A stretch of DNA of 64,000 nucleotides. Origin: SLNP01 sp964568875 (lineage in GTDB: Bacteria > Bacteroidota > Bacteroidia > Bacteroidales > VadinHA17). The stretch spans positions 1 to 64,000 of the forward strand of contig CAZMSH010000007.1 of assembly GCA_964568875.1 (NCBI GenBank). The letters run 5' to 3'. Shown here one piece after another: positions 44,166 through 52,359 of this stretch; the stretch's first letter is position 1; each line of letters begins with the position of its first letter. A program made the position numbers and the translations under genes. The notes beneath the pieces are model-generated. The model was not told the DNA's origin and searched no databases. It was given only the letters and a program-made list of their open reading frames with translations.

Positions 44166-44477
44166 ATGGCACAGAAAACTATTGCCGGTATCACTGTTGA
44201 TGTAACCAATGAGGGATACCTTGAAAACCCTGGACAATGGACAAAAGAGATTGCGGTGGAGATCGCCCGCGAGATCGGTATTGAGCTCACTGACAAGCAT
44301 TTTGAGGTGCTGGAATTTCTGCGCACCGAGCATGCAGCCGGCACCCAGCTTTCCATCAGGAAAGTAGGAAACTCAGGTATAGTTGACATTAAAGGGCTCT
44401 ACACCCTATTTCCCGGCGGCCCACTAAAGTATTCTTCCAAGATTGCAGGAATTCCAAAACCTGTCAGTTGCGTTTAA
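44166..44477 (+). CDS. TusE/DsrC-family sulfur carrier with a single C-terminal cysteine
   Basis: The 103-aa protein is DsrC-like: VTNEGYLENPGQWTKEIA at the start, LEFLRTEHAAGTQLSIRKV in the middle, and the swinging C-terminal arm ending GIPKPVSCV with the penultimate Cys. In DsrC of sulfite reductase systems a second Cys sits 11 residues earlier; here that position is Ser (YSSKIAG). It is therefore TusE-like, a persulfide carrier rather than a trisulfide-forming DsrC. DsrE2 follows 19 bases later. Confidence 0.9.
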   Translation: MAQKTIAGITVDVTNEGYLENPGQWTKEIAVEIAREIGIELTDKHFEVLEFLRTEHAAGTQLSIRKVGNSGIVDIKGLYTLFPGGPLKYSSKIAGIPKPVSCV

Positions 44478-44496
44478 CCTGTTAGCTATAGAAATC

Positions 44497-45003
44497 ATGA
44501 ACACAGAAATAAAAGAAAGACCTTTGAAGAAAGTGTGCATTATCTGTGCCAAAGGCACGATAGAAGATGTATATGCCACACTGGTTCTTGCCAATGGTGC
44601 AGTGATGGAAGGAATCGAGGCAAAGCTGTTTTTTACCTTCTTCGGTTTGGACGCCATCACCAAAAAGCAGATGAATAAGATACATACCGGAACGGTGGGT
44701 AACCCCGCCATGCGCATGCCGGGTGGTTTACCATTCCCTTCTGTACTGGGGATGTTGCCCGGCGTGGAAGCTGGTGTTTCGGCAATGATGAAAAGCCAGA
44801 TGGCAGCTCTTGATATTCCGCCCGTTGGAGAATTTCTTGAGATGATTACCGCCGGTGGGGGCGAAGTGTATGCCTGCAAACTGGCCATGGACATGTTCAA
44901 ACTGGAGGCCAAAGATCTCTGGGATGGATGCAGCGGAGTTCTTACTGTAGGCGATTTCTACGCTATGTGTGGCGGCGAAAACACCCAAATCATTTTTACT
45001 TAA
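44497..45003 (+). CDS. DsrE/DsrF-like (DsrE2) sulfurtransferase
   Basis: The 168-aa protein matches the DsrE2 group: KKVCIICAKGTIEDVYATLVLANGA at the start, LFFTFFGLDAITK, a long MRMPGGLPFP loop, and Cys in LAMDMFKLE...DLWDGCSGVL near 150. These proteins accept persulfide sulfur and pass it to DsrC/TusE. I start at ATG 44497 since the 18 codons before it overlap the end of the tusE gene and look unrelated. It closes the sulfur cluster; a hairpin follows. Confidence 0.88.
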   Translation: MNTEIKERPLKKVCIICAKGTIEDVYATLVLANGAVMEGIEAKLFFTFFGLDAITKKQMNKIHTGTVGNPAMRMPGGLPFPSVLGMLPGVEAGVSAMMKSQMAALDIPPVGEFLEMITAGGGEVYACKLAMDMFKLEAKDLWDGCSGVLTVGDFYAMCGGENTQIIFT

Positions 45004-45020
45004 CGAATATGCTATTTTGA

Positions 45021-45040
45021 AGGGTCTCTTTTGAGACCCT
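45021..45040. terminator. Hairpin terminator after the sulfur cluster
   Basis: AGGGTCTC-TTTT-GAGACCCT forms an 8-bp stem with a 4-base loop, 17 bases after the DsrE2 stop. No T-run follows, so it may be a bidirectional or weak terminator. Confidence 0.55.
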
Positions 45041-45109
45041 CACTGGCTAACCAGCATCCCACTGCCAGGACTCTTCTCCGGAAGCTCTGATTGCAGTGCG
45101 GTGCTCCTT

Positions 45110-45127
45110 GCCGGTAAAGTTACCGGC
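45110..45127. terminator. Hairpin near the 3' end of pncA
   Basis: GCCGGTAA-AG-TTACCGGC is a perfect 8-bp stem that ends 4 bases from the pncA stop codon. It is a plausible terminator for the pncB-pncA transcript but lacks a T-run. Confidence 0.45.
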
Positions 45128-45130
45128 CGG

Positions 45131-45721
45131 TCAGATAATATGGCCGCCTTCGCTGCGGATTTTCTGCAGGGCTTCTGCAACGGCATCTTCGCTGAGGCCA
45201 CGGCAGGCATCTATTATCAGTGAAGTGTCAAAACCCTCTTTCAGGCTGTCCAGCGCCGTGTAGTATACACACACATCGGTTGCCAGTCCGCCAACGAATA
45301 CCTGCTTTATGCCCTTTCCACGAAGGTAATCGGCCAGGGCGGTTGATTTTTCGCGGTTGTTGTCGTAAAAGCCGCTGTAGCTGTCTATCAGTTTATCGGT
45401 GCCCTTGCGAAAGACAGCCTCAACCCTTTTTGTGTCGAGTTTGTCGCTGATTTCAGCCCCGGCACTGCCCTGCACGCAATGATCGGGCCACAGGATCTGC
45501 TTCCCGCCTCTCCATTCAATCTCATCGAATGGCTTCTTTCCGTCGTGCTGCGAGGCAAAACTGCTGTGCCCCTCAGGGTGCCAGTCCTGTGTGGCCACCA
45601 CCAGGTCAAACTGGGCCTGAAGACTGTTAAGAACAGGTATTACCTTATCCCCTTCAGGTACCGCCAGGGCTCCCCTGGGTAAAAAGTCATTCTGCACATC
45701 CACCATTATCAATGCTCTCAT
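45131..45721 (-). CDS. pncA: Nicotinamidase
   Basis: The 196-aa protein has Asp in MVDVQNDF near 10, metal ligands in TQDWHPEGHSSF near 44-55, Lys in VFRKGTD near 108 and Cys in GGLATDVCVYYTAL near 150. It deamidates nicotinamide to nicotinate. It follows pncB by 2 bases, forming a two-gene NAD salvage operon. Confidence 0.93.
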   Translation of the reverse strand: MRALIMVDVQNDFLPRGALAVPEGDKVIPVLNSLQAQFDLVVATQDWHPEGHSSFASQHDGKKPFDEIEWRGGKQILWPDHCVQGSAGAEISDKLDTKRVEAVFRKGTDKLIDSYSGFYDNNREKSTALADYLRGKGIKQVFVGGLATDVCVYYTALDSLKEGFDTSLIIDACRGLSEDAVAEALQKIRSEGGHII

Positions 45722-45723
45722 AA

Positions 45724-47130
45724 CTAATCCTTTTTGTGTTCCTGAATCAGGTTGTTTCTTAAGGTATGCAGGGCTTCAGAAAGCCCGATCTTGTATATAT
45801 GCGGATTATCGAAACGCCTGTACTCATCAGGAAGCCTCTGAATCCGGCTGCGCGAGAACCGGGCAATCTCTTCAACAGTTTTGGGGGAACCGGTTCGTTC
45901 TCCGTTTTCCATCACCCTGGTCAGCAGGGGTTGCTGGTGGCAATCAGTGATCTTCAGTGTTTTCAGGGGATCAAAAGGCGAGTACATCTTATCAATGCCG
46001 GCCTCATCGCGCAGGGCTATAACATCAGCGCCCATCCATTTTCCCTGGTCGTCTTCGAGGCGGTATACCTGCTTCTTCCCGGGAATGGTAATCTTATTGA
46101 TAGATTCAGATAGTTTTATGCACGGCAGACCTTTGTGTTCCGCCAGTTTATACACTCCGTCGAGAGCGGCATCGGGACTGCCGGTTATCACAGAGGTGCC
46201 GACGCCATAGATGTCGATGGGAGCCTGTTGTTCACGAAGGCTTTTGATCACCTTTTCATCGAGCTGATTTGAGGCTGCGATTTTTACATAGCCGAGGCCC
46301 GCATCGTCAAGCATCTTTCGGGCTTCCCTGGCCAGGTAGGCCAGGTCACCGCTATCGAGCCGTATTGCCGTTAACCGCTCGCCGCGTTTTTCCATTTCGA
46401 GGGCTACGGTAATGGCATTGGGCACGCCGCTTTTCAGGGTGTTGTAGGTGTCTGCCAGCAGCACACAGTCGTCGGGACGGTAGCGGGCAAAATCGCGGAA
46501 GGCATCAATCTCTCTCTCGTATGTCTGGATAAAGGAGTGAGCCATGGTCCCTGATGCTTTCAGACCGAAGTCGAGTGCGGCACGCACGTTGCTCGTGGCT
46601 GAAAAGCCGCCGATAACGGCAGCACGCGCCCCATGATAGCCCGCCGGCCCCTGTGCCCTTCGCAAACCAAAATCGACAAGCATGGCGGAACCGGAGACCT
46701 GGCTCATGCGACTGGCCTTGGTGGCGATAAGGGTTTGGTGATTCAGTACATTCAGCAGTATTGTTTCGATGATCTGAGCCTCTGTCAGCGGCGCTTCTAC
46801 CTGCAGTACGGGTCGGGTGGGAAAGACAAGATCTCCTTCGGAAGAAGAATCTATATGTCCGGAAAAACGAAACTTTTGCAGATATTTCAGGAAGGCTTTG
46901 GAAAAGCCGTTTTTGCGCAAAAAGCCGATATCGTCATCATCAAAACGCAGGGTTCCTGCAATATCGAGCAATGTCTCAAGGCCGCAGAAGACTGCATAGC
47001 CGCCACCGAACGGGAGCTTGCGGAAGAAGTAGTCAAACACCGCCGTTTCATTTTTTCTGCCGGTTTCAAAATAGACCTGGGCCATGCTTAACTGGTACAG
47101 ATCGGTATATGAGGCGGTGTATGATATCAT
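45724..47130 (-). CDS. pncB: Nicotinate phosphoribosyltransferase
   Basis: The 468-aa protein begins YTASYTDLYQLSMAQVYFETG, has GTMAHSFIQ near 195 with the catalytic His, LLADTYNTLKSGVPNAI near 222, RLDSGDLAYLA near 255 and GTSVITGSPDAALDGVYKL near 308. This is the bacterial/archaeal NAPRTase of the longer type. It converts nicotinate and PRPP to NaMN. Upstream gene of the pncB-pncA pair. Confidence 0.94.
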   Translation of the reverse strand: MISYTASYTDLYQLSMAQVYFETGRKNETAVFDYFFRKLPFGGGYAVFCGLETLLDIAGTLRFDDDDIGFLRKNGFSKAFLKYLQKFRFSGHIDSSSEGDLVFPTRPVLQVEAPLTEAQIIETILLNVLNHQTLIATKASRMSQVSGSAMLVDFGLRRAQGPAGYHGARAAVIGGFSATSNVRAALDFGLKASGTMAHSFIQTYEREIDAFRDFARYRPDDCVLLADTYNTLKSGVPNAITVALEMEKRGERLTAIRLDSGDLAYLAREARKMLDDAGLGYVKIAASNQLDEKVIKSLREQQAPIDIYGVGTSVITGSPDAALDGVYKLAEHKGLPCIKLSESINKITIPGKKQVYRLEDDQGKWMGADVIALRDEAGIDKMYSPFDPLKTLKITDCHQQPLLTRVMENGERTGSPKTVEEIARFSRSRIQRLPDEYRRFDNPHIYKIGLSEALHTLRNNLIQEHKKD

Positions 47131-47281
47131 TTTTTCAGTCTTTGGTTAAAGCAGGCTTCATGTGCCTGATAGTTATGGCCGGAGTTTTTCTCCATGGCCA
47201 GATGTTTCACCGACTTTGGGTGGGTGGTTTATGTAAACGATTGTTGTGTTGCCGAAACCCACACCAATCGTATTCCTGTTA

Positions 47282-48013
47282 TTACAGGGTAATGATCAGA
47301 CCCAGATTTGCGAAGTGCAGCATGTTAAAGTTGTAAACCTCACTTACATCTGCACCGCCCTCCACCATTCTGTATGCTGCCTTTATCTTCAGATGATCAC
47401 CAATTGGTATTTTGCCTCCCAGATAGAGGTCAAAAGCTCTTCCGGGCCCCCCTGCCAGACCGTCGCCTTCAAAGAAGAGAGCCCAGTTATTAAAGTTATA
47501 TTCGGCATATAAATTCAGTAACGGTACAAAGCCAAGATCAACCTTGGTGTCACTGATTTCACCTGCTGTCAGACGAATTTCGGCATCCCTGATTTTTGCG
47601 GTAAAACCGACACCCAGCAGCCATTTTTCAGATTTGTAGACATCTCTCCTGTATGTTAGTCTGTAGCTGTTAAATTTATATAACGCGACTATATTCTGAC
47701 CCTGAAGGAAAGTGGTGCTCTGGTACCTGATATCAAAAGGCGCCGGGCCCTCATAGTTTGCACTCAGGGGAGCATATAACAGGAAGAAGTGGTTTTTCCC
47801 GCTGAAACAATAGCCAAGCTTTAAGCTATAATATAATACAGGTCCCTGTATCCGGAAATCCTTATACAGATCAAAAGTGGTACCCGCTTCGTTTGGTATT
47901 CTAACCTCGTTATAGCTCTGAGCAACCAAACCTCCCGATATGTCGAGGCTTATCTGGCCATGTGACTGTATAAATATTCCGGTAAAGATTAATAAAACGA
48001 ATATCTTTTTCAT
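47282..48013 (-). CDS. Outer-membrane protein (beta-barrel), unknown
   Basis: The 243-aa protein has a signal peptide (MKKIFVLLIFTGIFIQ, cleavage near SHGQ) and beta-barrel-like strands (KLGYCFSGKNHFFLLYAPLS, YRLTYRRDVYKSEKWLLGVGFTAK), ending HFANLGLIITL. I start at ATG 48013 because the ten preceding residues would precede the signal peptide. No ligand or partner is evident. Confidence 0.68.
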   Translation of the reverse strand: MKKIFVLLIFTGIFIQSHGQISLDISGGLVAQSYNEVRIPNEAGTTFDLYKDFRIQGPVLYYSLKLGYCFSGKNHFFLLYAPLSANYEGPAPFDIRYQSTTFLQGQNIVALYKFNSYRLTYRRDVYKSEKWLLGVGFTAKIRDAEIRLTAGEISDTKVDLGFVPLLNLYAEYNFNNWALFFEGDGLAGGPGRAFDLYLGGKIPIGDHLKIKAAYRMVEGGADVSEVYNFNMLHFANLGLIITL

Positions 48014-48071
48014 AATCAGCGGATTTACTATAGATGTAATCAATAATCAGATGTGCCGGCCTAAAATCATG

Positions 48072-48530
48072 TCAGGCAGCAGCGGCAGCGATTATGGCTA
48101 TGGGAACGGCAATTACCAGAACAAGTGCATAGATTGAAAGCATCACTATTGTCAGTATTCCCATGAACTTAAACATTGATTTCAGGTTGCCGAATCCGTC
48201 AGTCATTGCCTGCTGGTTCAGGTTCATGATGCCCTGCTTTATCTTATTTGAAAAATTATACAGATAGGTAACCGGGAAGTAGTAAATTATTGCCATAATA
48301 ATATAAATGATACCAAAAAATCCCGGGTTAAAGGGGATATCTGTGAGGCTCTTCATTACAGACATGCCGATCATGAAGAAAAGTCCCATCAGGGCCAGCA
48401 ATCCCATGAAGACATATCCGACAATAGCGAGGAATTTTCCCCATTTTGAGGATTCGATAAGGAAGGCCTTGTTGGATTCGTCAATAACGAGCAGGCTTTC
48501 AGTGGTTGGGGGGGTGGTTAAGTTTTCCAT
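48072..48530 (-). CDS. DUF5362-type four-helix membrane protein
   Basis: The 152-aa protein has membrane segments at about 31-55, 68-90 and 118-148, with the soluble segment LYNFSNKIKQGIMNLNQQAMTDGFGNLKSMFKFMG that I recall from DUF5362 proteins. Function unknown. It is 19 bases downstream of the propeller gene on the same strand. Confidence 0.68.
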   Translation of the reverse strand: MENLTTPPTTESLLVIDESNKAFLIESSKWGKFLAIVGYVFMGLLALMGLFFMIGMSVMKSLTDIPFNPGFFGIIYIIMAIIYYFPVTYLYNFSNKIKQGIMNLNQQAMTDGFGNLKSMFKFMGILTIVMLSIYALVLVIAVPIAIIAAAAA

Positions 48531-48549
48531 TTGGTTGTGTATTTATTGG

Positions 48550-49860
48550 TTAGTTAGCTGCAATTACTACACAAATCAGGCGGTTCTGATTTCTGATAAG
48601 GAGTTTTCCTTCACTAAGAGCAATGGGGGCCCAGTTCTGATTTTCAAGTGCTCCGGGTTCAGGATTCGGTTCCTTTAGCTTCTGTGCCGACACAATAGGC
48701 TTGAAGCCTGTTGGATCGGCTTCTACCAGCCATAGTCCGGTTACCCCGTCAGTGGTTATCAGTAATCCCTCGGCAAGGATAATGCTTCCTCTTTCAAAAT
48801 TGGGTTTTCTGTCGGTCTGCCACATGGTGACCCCGTCAATGCTCATGCACATGAGTCCGTTTTTCGATTCGTTGGTAGAGCACTGTCCGTAGAAGTATCC
48901 GTTGTAGAGCACAGGGGGCTGTGTATGTACACCAAATTCGGCATTCCTGAAAAGTTCGGTGACATTGTAGCTGCCATTGGCTTGCTTCTCAGGTTTTATC
49001 ATTACAGAACCGGCATGATAACCGCCTGTAACCAGAATTTTGCCATCACCGGCATCAACAGCTGAAGGAATGGGTATCACGCAGTTCCATCCCTTATAGT
49101 CCCATAATATTTCGCCCGTATCGGGGTCGATGCCAACAATCCTTCCTCCGCTGGCATTGGAGCCCCTGCCTGTTGCAGCCGTGATCATTACAATATGGTT
49201 TTCGTTGCCGACTTGTACAACAGCAGGACTAACATATCCGACAGCACCAAGGGACGGGGTTTTCCAAACCACCCTGCCGGTGAGTTTATCATAAGCCACA
49301 ACACCTGCCTCCGGGGCCTGCGAGGCTATTACCAGAAGGTCTCCGTAGATGAGCGGACATTGTGAAATGGCCCATGTAGGCAGGCGTCCGCCGCCAAAAT
49401 CACTCCACACGTTAACATTCCATACGGGCTCCTGGGTGTTTATGTCGATGCAGTAAAGATCGCCCGCGAAGCCGCATGAGTATATGTAATTGCCGTCGAT
49501 TGCCGGTACGCTGCGCGATCCGGGGAAGGGCGATTCTCCGGGTGAACCAAAGCCATAGCTCCATAGTTCGGTACCGGTTGAGAGGTCGAAGCACCTCATC
49601 TTGTCCCCGACAGCATCGTCGCGGTCGAGAAGATAGACCTTTCCGTCTTTGACAACAGGTCCGCCGAAACCTCTGCCTATACTAACACCCCACAAAACTT
49701 CAGGACCATCCTGTGGCCATGTATGAAGTATGTTTTTCTGTGATGAGATGCTATTGCGATCGGGACCGAGAAACTGAGGCCAGTCCTGTGCTTCTGTCTG
49801 CAAGCTGGTGGTGAAGGTTGCCGCGAGGGCAATTATTGGGATGATAAGAGTTTTTTTCAT
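48550..49860 (-). CDS. PQQ-type beta-propeller protein, exported
   Basis: The 436-aa protein has a signal peptide (cleavage near LQTEAQ). Repeated propeller strands follow: WPQFLGPDRNSISSQ at the start, then GKVYLLDRDDAVGDKMRCFDLSTGTELW, LYCIDINTQEPVWNV and IVGIDPDTGEILWDY. This is the PQQ-binding-like (quinoprotein) fold. The opening motif is typical of BamB/PQQ-like proteins in polysaccharide or sulfatase-rich bacteria. No dehydrogenase Cys-Cys or cytochrome domain is visible, so it is not an alcohol dehydrogenase. Confidence 0.85.
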   Translation of the reverse strand: MKKTLIIPIIALAATFTTSLQTEAQDWPQFLGPDRNSISSQKNILHTWPQDGPEVLWGVSIGRGFGGPVVKDGKVYLLDRDDAVGDKMRCFDLSTGTELWSYGFGSPGESPFPGSRSVPAIDGNYIYSCGFAGDLYCIDINTQEPVWNVNVWSDFGGGRLPTWAISQCPLIYGDLLVIASQAPEAGVVAYDKLTGRVVWKTPSLGAVGYVSPAVVQVGNENHIVMITAATGRGSNASGGRIVGIDPDTGEILWDYKGWNCVIPIPSAVDAGDGKILVTGGYHAGSVMIKPEKQANGSYNVTELFRNAEFGVHTQPPVLYNGYFYGQCSTNESKNGLMCMSIDGVTMWQTDRKPNFERGSIILAEGLLITTDGVTGLWLVEADPTGFKPIVSAQKLKEPNPEPGALENQNWAPIALSEGKLLIRNQNRLICVVIAAN

Positions 49861-50057
49861 ATCTGGTTTGTTTATATCTTACAATGGTTGACCGGAAAAC
49901 CGTAAGAGCAAAGGTAAGAAAAAAAGGTATCAGGTATGCTCCCATTCGGTCGCGAACTCGACCGTCAGGCCGGTCTCGGTTCAGGTACCGGGCGTTTTGG
50001 TGTCTGGTATTGTATTGGGCATAATTAAGGAGAACGGCGAGTCGTCCCGTTTACCGT

Positions 50058-51224
50058 TTACCGCTTTCCGGTTTCAACGAATTCCTTCCAGTCGCGGCCG
50101 GAGGTGAGCCATGCCAGGTTTAAGCGGGCGATGTTGCCACCGCCGTTGCTTTCGTAGAGCAGGTAGATGATACCTTCGCCGGGCGTTCCGGCCCTTCCTG
50201 CTGCCAGTGATGAGTAGGCGAAACTACCTTCATCGACAAGCCTCTTTACGGGCCAGGTTTTGCCTCCATCGAAGCTTGCCCAGATAGTGCCCCTGACCCT
50301 GCCGGATACGCGCTGTCCATATGACCACAGCTCACTGCCATCATCCTTTGGCACATCAATATTGCTGTAGAGGAGAATGTCATAACCTTCTACCGGCAGC
50401 CTTACCAATCCGGCCATAAGTCCATATTCGGTATTCTGGTTGCCGTCGGGAAGCACATCACTTACCGACATGTCGACCCATGACTCTCCACCGTCGTGGC
50501 TCCATGCTATGTGTCGCCAGAGCGGACTGAGGCCGTCGGTCGACCTGTGGCGGCGCGAGTTGTAGTAAAGGGTTCCGTCAGAGAGTTCCTCAATGGCTGC
50601 CTCACCGGTTCCATAAGCAGGGAATGGAGCGCTGGTGTGCCAGGTTGTACCTCCATCGTCGCTGTAGATAGCGTTGGTGTAGTGGTTATCCCAGTATTGT
50701 ACATCGTTTCCCTCGGCGTAGACACGAGAAGCCCTGATGAGGCGGCCGGCATTCTTGCCGTGCATGAGGGTGATTCCCCTCTCGTTCATATGCATCGATG
50801 GAATGTTGCCTCGTTCGTCGGGGTGGATAATATGCTCGTAGGCGTTCCAGGTAAGTCCGTGGTCTTTGCTGCGATAGATTGTAAGTGGAGACCAGGGGTG
50901 ACCCTCCTCGACAAATGCCAGGATATCGCCGCTATTCTCGTTGACGATGGTTCCTCCGCCATGGAATCCCGGTTCCGAAATATTTATTACCGGCCCCCAC
51001 GATTTGCCGCCGTCGGTGCTGCGCCTGGCAACGTATTTTGTGCTGCCCCATGTAGTAATGATCGTTCCGTCAGTGGCGACTACCACGTTCGGAAAACGTT
51101 CGTTTTCGTATATACGGGTGACGTCGAAAATCTCAATGCCGTTGTTCCAGAAGGGGTTCTTCTCTGGAGTGCTGCAGGAGATGGTCAGAATGATCAGGCC
51201 TAAAGAAATTAATGCTGGTTTCAT
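50058..51224 (-). CDS. Sialidase-family lipoprotein with Asp-box repeats
   Basis: The 388-aa protein has a lipoprotein signal (ILTISCSTP). Five Asp-box motifs are visible: RSTDGGKSWGP, RSKDHGLTWNAY, YSDDGGTTWHT, WSHDGGESWVD and ASFDGGKTWPV. This is the six-bladed exo-sialidase-like propeller. An active sialidase needs three Arg and a Tyr/Glu pair that I cannot place confidently, so a sialic acid hydrolase or another glycan-binding role is possible. Confidence 0.82.
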   Translation of the reverse strand: MKPALISLGLIILTISCSTPEKNPFWNNGIEIFDVTRIYENERFPNVVVATDGTIITTWGSTKYVARRSTDGGKSWGPVINISEPGFHGGGTIVNENSGDILAFVEEGHPWSPLTIYRSKDHGLTWNAYEHIIHPDERGNIPSMHMNERGITLMHGKNAGRLIRASRVYAEGNDVQYWDNHYTNAIYSDDGGTTWHTSAPFPAYGTGEAAIEELSDGTLYYNSRRHRSTDGLSPLWRHIAWSHDGGESWVDMSVSDVLPDGNQNTEYGLMAGLVRLPVEGYDILLYSNIDVPKDDGSELWSYGQRVSGRVRGTIWASFDGGKTWPVKRLVDEGSFAYSSLAAGRAGTPGEGIIYLLYESNGGGNIARLNLAWLTSGRDWKEFVETGKR

Positions 51225-51251
51225 AGAAGCAGGGTTTGATGTAAAGATAAG

Positions 51252-51320
51252 AAAAGGGCGTAAAGGGCGTAAAATACGTAAAAGGCATAGAAGGCATAAC
51301 GGGCTTAAAGGGGTACGAGG
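51252..51320. repeat. Degenerate GGGCGTAAAATACGTAAAAGG-type intergenic repeat
   Basis: Units like GGGCGTAAAGGGCGTAAAATACG lie upstream of the sialidase gene, another member of the window-wide repeat family. Confidence 0.55.
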
Positions 51321-51362
51321 GATAGGAAAACTATATCAGAGTCAGCAATCAGGTCATAGAGT

Positions 51363-51584
51363 TTAACTGCCATCTTTCAAGAGATTTCTATATTCCAGGA
51401 TGTCGCCGGGCTGACAGTCCAGGGCATGGCATATGGCTTCAAGGGTGCTGAACCTGATGGCTTTTGCCTTACCGGTTTTAAGTATTGAGAGGTTGGGAAG
51501 TGAGAGGCCCACCCTTTCAGACAACTCGTTGAGAGACATTTTTCTCCTGGCCATCATTACATCGAGATTTACAATTATTGCCAT
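51363..51584 (-). CDS. XRE-family helix-turn-helix regulator (YozG-like)
   Basis: The 73-aa protein is a Cro/C1-type HTH: LDVMMARRKMSLNELSERVGLSLPNLSILKTGKAKAIRFSTLEAICHALDCQPGDILEY. It is 3 bases after the DUF2975 membrane gene on the same strand. HTH-DUF2975 pairs are common and probably form a small autoregulated unit. Confidence 0.9.
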   Translation of the reverse strand: MAIIVNLDVMMARRKMSLNELSERVGLSLPNLSILKTGKAKAIRFSTLEAICHALDCQPGDILEYRNLLKDGS

Positions 51585-51587
51585 GAG

Positions 51588-52121
51588 CTAAACTGTTAGT
51601 TCGTTTTCGTTCTGTAATTCGGTTCCTCTTCTGAAGACCTCAGCCAGTATGAATATTATACCTGCAAGAAGCAGAAAACTTCCTCCGTTCCAGTTCTTTG
51701 ATATCTCCACCCCCTGACGGCTGATCCATTCGGTGTATCCCTCAGCAGCCAGAGCCAGAATACCTGTCCCTAAAGCAACATAACTTATTTGTGAAATCAG
51801 GACCGTTACACCTTCACTGAAAGGCTGCTCAAGCCTTAGTTTCCTGAATATTCTAACAGCCAGATAGGCGATATATGCATGAACAGCCGAATATAGAATA
51901 ATGAGCGAAAACATCGCGTAATGGTGTGCCCTGCGATATTCATACAATTTCCCGCTTTCCGCAGTAACATCTTCAAGAAATTCCTGTATCTCTCCTATGT
52001 CGAAAAGGAGATTCAGTATCAGGGCGAAAATCAAAGTCCCTGTTCTTATGCAAAGACCAATAAACACTATCCAGACCAGAATGTGCACAGCATTGAAAAC
52101 AAACCGTGTTTGTGATTTCAT
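51588..52121 (-). CDS. DUF2975 membrane protein
   Basis: The 177-aa protein has four membrane segments (about 11-37, 70-92, 110-130 and 148-165), with a basic-aromatic loop IFRKLRLEQPFSEGVTVLISQISYVALG typical of DUF2975. Function unknown, paired with the following XRE regulator. Confidence 0.85.
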   Translation of the reverse strand: MKSQTRFVFNAVHILVWIVFIGLCIRTGTLIFALILNLLFDIGEIQEFLEDVTAESGKLYEYRRAHHYAMFSLIILYSAVHAYIAYLAVRIFRKLRLEQPFSEGVTVLISQISYVALGTGILALAAEGYTEWISRQGVEISKNWNGGSFLLLAGIIFILAEVFRRGTELQNENELTV

Positions 52122-52359
52122 GAGTTCTTTTATAATTGATTTGTAGATGCAAATAACGATAAAAATATAATGAAAAACAATAAATATATAATAAAAAAGG
52201 TAAAATTAGTATCGTGCTGGTTCAGGAGAGGAAAATAGGACCTTGCACACTGCAGATTTACCGTGTGGAGGTATTGCGATTTTTTTTTGTAACTTAACAG
52301 GATATAGTGCAATCATTGATTGGAGATTACATAAATTAGATCATTAATATTAGTATGTC

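Noticed and set aside
50496..51203. Long plus-strand frame (235 codons) opposite the sialidase gene
   Set aside because: Antisense to the Asp-box protein; low-complexity translation.
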